This document shows positions 59,876-64,000 of a stretch of 64,000 nucleotides of DNA, piece by piece (position 1 is the first letter of the stretch; every line of letters begins with the position of its first letter). Origin of the DNA: Burkholderia plantarii (GTDB taxonomy: Bacteria > Pseudomonadota > Gammaproteobacteria > Burkholderiales > Burkholderiaceae); NCBI RefSeq assembly GCF_001411805.1, contig NZ_CP007213.1, positions 1,364,001 through 1,428,000 on the forward strand, given 5' to 3'. A model generated the notes under the pieces. That model worked only from the letters and a program-made list of their open reading frames with translations, made no database searches and was not told the origin of the DNA. The position numbers were made by a program, and so were the translations under genes.

Positions 59876-60730
59876 TCAGTGCCGCGCGAGCCGCTTGGCC
59901 AGATCGGCGCAGAGCAGCGCGAGGCGCGCCGGCTTCTCGTAGCAGACCACGTCGAAGGTGCGCATCACGTCGCTGATCTCGGCCTCGCTGACGTGGCCCG
60001 AGAGCAGCGCGCCCGTGAGCACGAAGATCGGCGCGCCGGGGTTGTCGGAGGCGCGCACGGCGCGGATCACCGGCGTGGCCGGCCGCTCCTCGAACAGCCA
60101 TTCGGTCAGCACCGCGTCGAACGCCTGGTTTTGCAGCGCGTCGATGAAGGCCGGCAGCTTGTCGAAATGCACGGTCGCGAAGCCCTGCTCGTCGAGGTAG
60201 CGGCAGACCAGCTCGGCGGTGCCGAGATCGCTGTCGACCACCGCCACCAGCAGCCGGTCGTTCTCGACGCGGCGCGGATAGATCTCGATCTTGTGGACGT
60301 CGTAGGCGTTCTGGTAGAGCACGCCGCTCTGGCGCAGCACGCGCCAGCGGCCCTGGTTCTCGTAGGCGACGAACTCGGGGCGCGCGCCCGGTTCGAGCTG
60401 CGCGCCGATCCAGACCGTGCAGGGAATCTCGGCGACGCCGGCGAACAGGATCGCGTCGTGCGCGCTCGCCCCCACCATGCCGGGGTCGAGCGACTGCGCG
60501 CCGAACAGCTGCGCGGCGGGTTCGCCATAGGCTTCGGCGACCTTGCGGATCTGGGAGAGGGTCCAGGGGCTGCTGCCGCGTAATTTGCGGTGGCCCTGGG
60601 AAAAGCTCAGATCGAGAATCCGGCACAGTTCGGTGGTCTGTTGCCGTTTCCCGATGCCATTGCGGCTCATCAGCTCGCGCACGCGTTCGGCGACGGCCAG
60701 GGAGTCCGTGGTCACTGCTTCATTGGTCAT
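59876..60730 (-). CDS. BetR-like HTH and receiver-like regulator
   Basis: 284 residues. The N-terminal helix-turn-helix (about 8-62: VAERVRELMSRNGIGKRQQTTELCRILDLSFSQGHRKLRGSSPWTLSQIRKVAEAYGE) is of the BetR type. The middle (about 65-150) is unassigned. The C-terminal 115 residues resemble a response-regulator receiver: LLVAVVDSDLGTAELVCRYL, then FDAVLTEWLFEE, PIFVLTGALL and CYEKPARLALL. At the expected phospho-acceptor Asp there is Glu (TEW), and the acidic pair at strand 1 is D-S-D. It may act without phosphorylation. ATG 60730 (MTNEAVTTD) is chosen over the upstream frame at 60826. Confidence 0.8.
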   Translation of the reverse strand: MTNEAVTTDSLAVAERVRELMSRNGIGKRQQTTELCRILDLSFSQGHRKLRGSSPWTLSQIRKVAEAYGEPAAQLFGAQSLDPGMVGASAHDAILFAGVAEIPCTVWIGAQLEPGARPEFVAYENQGRWRVLRQSGVLYQNAYDVHKIEIYPRRVENDRLLVAVVDSDLGTAELVCRYLDEQGFATVHFDKLPAFIDALQNQAFDAVLTEWLFEERPATPVIRAVRASDNPGAPIFVLTGALLSGHVSEAEISDVMRTFDVVCYEKPARLALLCADLAKRLARH

Positions 60731-61290
60731 GCTTGCGAATGCGATCGGGTCGAGAGGGTGTCGCTTTACGACGTTGGGTTCATGTCGGACAGGGCCGCTG
60801 AGGGGTAGAGCGAGCCGACCGGCCACGCACGCAAACGTTAACTTTACCGCAATTCAGAAATCGCTCTGTCGACATTTACACTGGCGAATGGGAAAGCTGT
60901 AACGAAACATTGCGATGTGTCGCGCGCGCCAACGCGCGAGCCCCGATGGACGGGGCGTTCAAAACATGCGGGCGCGGCGGTCGGCCCGCGGGCGGCGAGA
61001 TGGCGTGGCGCTCGGTGTTCCATGGTGCCTGCGTCGAGTGGTGGCGCGATGCCGTTGAACCGGCGACGGCCGCCGGGGCGGCCCTCGTCTCCATAACATA
61101 GACGAGCGATCGTAGCCGCGCCAGTGGGGCTAGCGCGGGGGCGGCGCGCGACTGTTTCGTGCATTTTTGTGTTCGCGCGCCGCCGGCCGAGCGCCACCGG
61201 CGGGGCGGGCGGCCGGTAGAATGGCGCGATCGCCGAGGCGGCATCCCGCCACCTCGCCACCACCGCCTTCCAGACTGCCAGACGCTTCGC
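60731..61290. other. Divergent intergenic, no gene seen
   Basis: 560 bp between the BetR-like and FAD-oxidoreductase starts. AT-rich stretches at 60830-60880 likely hold the regulator promoter. Short frames on both strands are without motifs. Confidence 0.5.
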
Positions 61291-62619
61291 ATGACCACCA
61301 CCTATCCGTTGTACCGCGCGTTTTCCCGCGCGGACGAACCGTTCCCGACCGAGGCCGACGTCGTGATCGCCGGCGCCGGCATCATGGGCTGCGCGGCGGC
61401 CTACTATCTCGCCCTGCGCGGGATCCGGGCCGTGGTGTTCGACAAGTCGCGGGTGGCCGGCCAGCAGTCCACGCGCGCCTGGGGCTTCGTGCGGCAGCAG
61501 GGGCGCGAGGCGGCCGAGGTGCCGTTGATGATGGCCGGCATGCGGATCTGGGAGGGGCTCGAGGCCGAACTTGGCGCCGATCTCGAATGGCGCCAGGGCG
61601 GCTGCCTTTATCTGGCCGATCACGACGAGGACTGGGCCTCGTTCCAGGACTGGCTCGGCGTGGCGCGCGAGCACGGGCTCGACACGCGCGCGCTCGCGCC
61701 CGCCGAGGTCGGGCGCCACGTGACGGGGCTCGCCGCGCCCGTACTCGGCGGCCTCTACACCGCCACCGACGGGCAGGCCGAGCCGCGGCGCGTGGCGCCC
61801 GCGTTCGCCGCGCGCGCGATCGAGCGCGGCGCGCGCTTCTTCGACGGCTGCGGCGTGAGCGCGATCGAGACGGCCGGCGGCGCGGTGACGGGCGTCGTGA
61901 CCGAGCGCGGCCTCGTGAAGACCTCGCGCGTGATCTGCGCGGCCGGCGCGGCCAGCTTCCGGCTGCTCGACGGCGTGGGCATCCGCCTGCCGCAGCAAAC
62001 CGTGCGCGGCACCTGCATCCGCACCAACGCGCTGCCGGCCGTGTCGGCGGCGACCATCTGGGGCCACGGACTCGGCATTCGCCAGCGCGCCGACGGCGCC
62101 ATCAACCTCGCCGACGACATGACCGTCGACGTCGACCTGACGCTCGGCCACCTGCGCGGGCTGTCGATGTTCATGCCCGAATTCTGGAAGCATCGCGAGA
62201 AATTCCGGATTCACCTGAACGGCGCGCTGCCCCGCGACCTCGCGCGGCGCCTCGCGGGCGGCCTCGACGCGATCGAGCCGCGCGAGCCGCAGCCGCGCCC
62301 CAATCCCGCGCAGGGGCCGCGCGCGCTGGCGCGGCTCAGGAAGATCTTCCCGGCGCTCGCGGCGGCGCAGGCCGTCGAGAGCTGGGCCGGGCTGATCGAC
62401 GTGCTGCCCGACGGGATTCCGGTGATCGACGCGCCCGACGCGGTGCGCGGGCTCGCGATCGCGACCGGCTTCTGCGGGCACGGCTTCGCGATGGGGCCGA
62501 TCGTCGGGCGGCTGCTCGCGGAACTGGTCGATACCGGCGCGCCGTCGCTCGAACTGGGCGCGTTTCGTGCGCGCCGGTTCGTCGACGGCACCATGAAACG
62601 GCCGCGCAGCATGCTGTAA
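61291..62619 (+). CDS. FAD-dependent amine/amino-acid oxidoreductase (DadA-like)
   Basis: 442 residues of the DAO family: FAD-binding ADVVIAGAGIMGCAAAYYLALRGIRAVVFDKSRVAGQQSTRAWGFVRQQGREAAEVPLM at the N-terminus and a C-terminal FAD stretch GLAIATGFCGHGFAMGPIVGRLLAELV. No signal peptide or membrane anchor. Related enzymes oxidise D-amino acids, sarcosine-like or other secondary amines; substrate unknown. ATG 61291 (MTTTYPLYRAF) is used without strong Shine-Dalgarno. A terminator overlaps its stop codon. Confidence 0.88.
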   Translation: MTTTYPLYRAFSRADEPFPTEADVVIAGAGIMGCAAAYYLALRGIRAVVFDKSRVAGQQSTRAWGFVRQQGREAAEVPLMMAGMRIWEGLEAELGADLEWRQGGCLYLADHDEDWASFQDWLGVAREHGLDTRALAPAEVGRHVTGLAAPVLGGLYTATDGQAEPRRVAPAFAARAIERGARFFDGCGVSAIETAGGAVTGVVTERGLVKTSRVICAAGAASFRLLDGVGIRLPQQTVRGTCIRTNALPAVSAATIWGHGLGIRQRADGAINLADDMTVDVDLTLGHLRGLSMFMPEFWKHREKFRIHLNGALPRDLARRLAGGLDAIEPREPQPRPNPAQGPRALARLRKIFPALAAAQAVESWAGLIDVLPDGIPVIDAPDAVRGLAIATGFCGHGFAMGPIVGRLLAELVDTGAPSLELGAFRARRFVDGTMKRPRSML

Positions 62620-62660
62620 GGCAAGCGGGCGAGGGGATCGTCCCGGGCGCCCGCTTGCCT
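62619..62660 (+). terminator. Terminator hairpin starting in the stop codon
   Basis: AGGCAAGCGGGCG (62619-62631) pairs with CGCCCGCTTGCCT (62648-62660): 13 bp with a 16-nt loop that has its own GGGA/TCCC pairing. The stem begins at the last base of the TAA. Only a short T run follows. Confidence 0.7.
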
Positions 62661-62948
62661 CGTTGCAAGGCTTGGATACGCCGGGCGGGTGGAGCGGGGC
62701 GAACGCGTCGGAAACGAAACGGACACCCGCGCACCGACGTCGATCGCGCAGGCCGTGGCGCGCCGCCGTCCCCGGGCCGCCACGGACGCCCGCGCGAGGC
62801 GTCCGCCGCGCCGCCGGACGCGCGCCGGGCCGACTTCCGCGATGCTTGGCAAGCCCGCCGCTTGTCGGCATGATTCAGGGCCAGTCATCTGCGCCGCCCC
62901 CATCGAAGGGCGGCGCCTTCCGAAGGAGCGCAGCGCCACGCTGCAACG
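62661..62948. other. Intergenic, no gene seen
   Basis: 288 bp after the terminator and before the last complete gene; GC-rich frames without domains. Confidence 0.45.
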
Positions 62949-63725
62949 ATGAAGTCCACGCGCCGTTGGTTCCCTTTCCATGCCGCCCGACGGGCCGTCT
63001 TTCCGGCGCCGGCCGCGTTACGCCGCGCCGCGGCGTGGGGCTCGGCGCTGGCCGCCACCGTCACGCTGGCGGCGGCGCCGACGGCCGCCAGCGCCGGCGC
63101 CGATGGCGTGGAACCGGCCGCGGCGCGCTTCCAGGCGCTGCTGGCCTGCGCGCCGGGCGCGCGGGCGCCGGGTCCGGCCGAGCGGGCGGCATGGCGCGCG
63201 GCGGGCGTGTCGTTCACCGGCTACGCGCATGACGGCGGCGTGCTGCTCGACGACCGGCACGACGCGCCGTCCGACGCCTGGGAGGAAATGCGCGTGCGGT
63301 TTCCGCGCCCCGTGACGATCGAGGGCAGCCCGGTGACGCTGATCCATCTGGCCAGGCAGCAGAGCGGGGACGCGGCCACCGATACCGACCTCACCGTCTA
63401 TGCCGAGACGGCGGGCGAGATCGGCGCGTTCGCGGCCGCACGCCGGCTCGCGCCGCTGCCGGCGGCGGTGCCGGCGGGGCTCGACATCGAGGGCAACGCC
63501 GAGGACGGTCACGCGGCCCTGTTCCATGCCGGCTACCTGCGCTGGGCGATGCCGCTGTCGAAGCAGCAGGCCGATGCGCTGAGCGAGCCGGGGAGCCTGT
63601 ATCTGCCGGGCGCGCACCGGCTGCCGTCGGCCCGCTTCGCCGGCGCGCTGGTGGGCGAGCCGGGTCGCTTCGCGTTCGGCTGCGTGGTGTTCGGGCCGGA
63701 CGTGACGCCGGTGGACGGCATGTGA
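62949..63725 (+). CDS. Secreted protein of unknown function
   Basis: 258 residues. The N-terminus is basic (MKSTRRWFPFHAARRAVF) and a hydrophobic stretch AAAWGSALAATVTLAAA leads to an AxA cleavage near residue 49 (TAASAGADG). The mature part has two Cys (LLACAPG, FGCVVFGP), is rich in Ala/Gly and has strand-like segments (VTLIHLARQQSG, TDLTVYAETAGEIGAF). No known domain was recognised. GC content is typical of the region. Confidence 0.7.
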   Translation: MKSTRRWFPFHAARRAVFPAPAALRRAAAWGSALAATVTLAAAPTAASAGADGVEPAAARFQALLACAPGARAPGPAERAAWRAAGVSFTGYAHDGGVLLDDRHDAPSDAWEEMRVRFPRPVTIEGSPVTLIHLARQQSGDAATDTDLTVYAETAGEIGAFAAARRLAPLPAAVPAGLDIEGNAEDGHAALFHAGYLRWAMPLSKQQADALSEPGSLYLPGAHRLPSARFAGALVGEPGRFAFGCVVFGPDVTPVDGM

Positions 63726-63738
63726 GGCAGGGCGGCGC

Positions 63739-64000
63739 TCACCATTTCGGGATTTCCGGATGCTTCCCCCGGGCCGCCGACACCGTGTCGATTACCTCCG
63801 TGTATTGCGCCTTGACGGCCTCGTCCTGCAGGAACGCGATGATCCTCGCGTTGAAGGCCGGGCGATCGGTGAACGATTCCCTGCCGATGAAATCGACGAC
63901 GTCCTTGATGGCTTCATAGATTTTCTGGCTCGATGCCTCCGGACTGCTCGACAGGTCCTCGAAATGCTTCGCGTCATGCACGAGCGGATTTCTGACATCG
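63739..64000 (-). CDS. Unknown protein, C-terminal part only
   Basis: The frame runs from the stop at 63739 to the window end without interruption (87 codons). A GTG at 63981 is an internal codon, not needed as a start, because the frame stays open upstream (DVRNPLVHDAKHFEDL). The visible part is helical and acidic/basic mixed (KIYEAIKDVVDFIGRESFT, then RIIAFLQDEAVKAQYTEVIDTVSAARGKHPEIPKW) with no family I recognise. It is convergent with the preceding secreted-protein gene (13 bp between the stops). The real start lies outside. Confidence 0.65.
   Translation of the reverse strand, partial: DVRNPLVHDAKHFEDLSSSPEASSQKIYEAIKDVVDFIGRESFTDRPAFNARIIAFLQDEAVKAQYTEVIDTVSAARGKHPEIPKW

Noticed and set aside
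1..64000. tRNA, rRNA, insertion sequences, prophage or CRISPR in the window
   Set aside because: Searched by eye for cloverleaf ends, conserved rRNA blocks, transposase motifs, terminal inverted repeats with target duplications and direct-repeat arrays; none was convincing.

Overview
The window is very GC-rich, densely coded DNA (about 87% coding by eye) with no rRNA, tRNA, insertion sequence, phage or CRISPR signal. The proteins point to a plant-associated Burkholderia of the gladioli/glumae/plantarii type. The strongest marker is an acyl-homoserine-lactone quorum-sensing locus, tofI-tofM-tofR (cepI/rsaM-like/cepR type), at 5.7-7.9 kb. Urea amidolyase, a Burkholderia-type porin, many LysR regulators and a BetR-like regulator fit the same group. 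The gene mix looks like an accessory-metabolism region, perhaps of a second replicon.

Layout. 0-5.6 kb: urea amidolyase (carboxylase, cut by the window edge, plus allophanate hydrolase), a LysR regulator and argC. 5.7-7.9 kb: quorum sensing, with a lux-box ahead of tofI. 7.9-19.9 kb: MgtC-like membrane protein, orphan ECF-like sigma factor, a LysR/CaiB/HMG-CoA-lyase/MFS catabolic unit, a membrane phosphoesterase, a RutE-like nitroreductase, AlkB, a DsbG-like thioredoxin and a stress protein. 20-30.3 kb: amidase with palindromic upstream sites, arylamine N-acetyltransferase, GcvA-like LysR/SDR pair, a heptamer tandem repeat, Lrp/LysE pair, tautomerase, class II aldolase and urea transporter. 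30.3-36.3 kb: an unknown gene whose 3' end is tandemly duplicated, then a four-gene Baeyer-Villiger monooxygenase operon. 36.7-45.2 kb: LysR, a YqaE peptide, an MFS permease, a 5'-truncated LysR, and a UxaA/Ldh2 sugar-acid-type cluster with its own LysR. 45.2-64 kb: secreted and envelope proteins, porin, lipoprotein, SulP transporter, sulfonate-binding protein, MerR, chemotaxis receptor, NERD-helicase, BetR/receiver regulator, an FAD oxidase, and two genes of unknown function, the last cut by the window end.

How the genes work together. Most of the window is small regulator-plus-pathway modules: LysR beside the genes it probably controls (10.2-15.0 kb, 24.2-26.0 kb, 41.3-45.1 kb), and Lrp divergent to its exporter (26.5-27.9 kb). 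In the monooxygenase operon all four genes sit on one strand; three junctions overlap or nearly touch. A ketone or long-chain substrate would be oxidised to an ester, hydrolysed, and the product handled by the dehydrogenase. SulP and SsuA suggest sulfate/sulfonate acquisition; urea carboxylase, allophanate hydrolase and a urea channel suggest urea use, though they lie 26 kb apart. Several intergenic sites (lux-box, LysR-type T-N11-A dyads, palindromes, clean bidirectional terminators) are readable directly from the sequence.

No obviously new defence or biosynthetic system is visible. The features most worth a second look are the tandemly duplicated gene tail at 30.5 kb, the heptamer and 13-mer tandem repeats, the receiver-like regulator with Glu at the expected phospho-Asp position, the SDR with Asn for the catalytic Lys, and the uncharacterised CaiB/lyase/MFS pathway.
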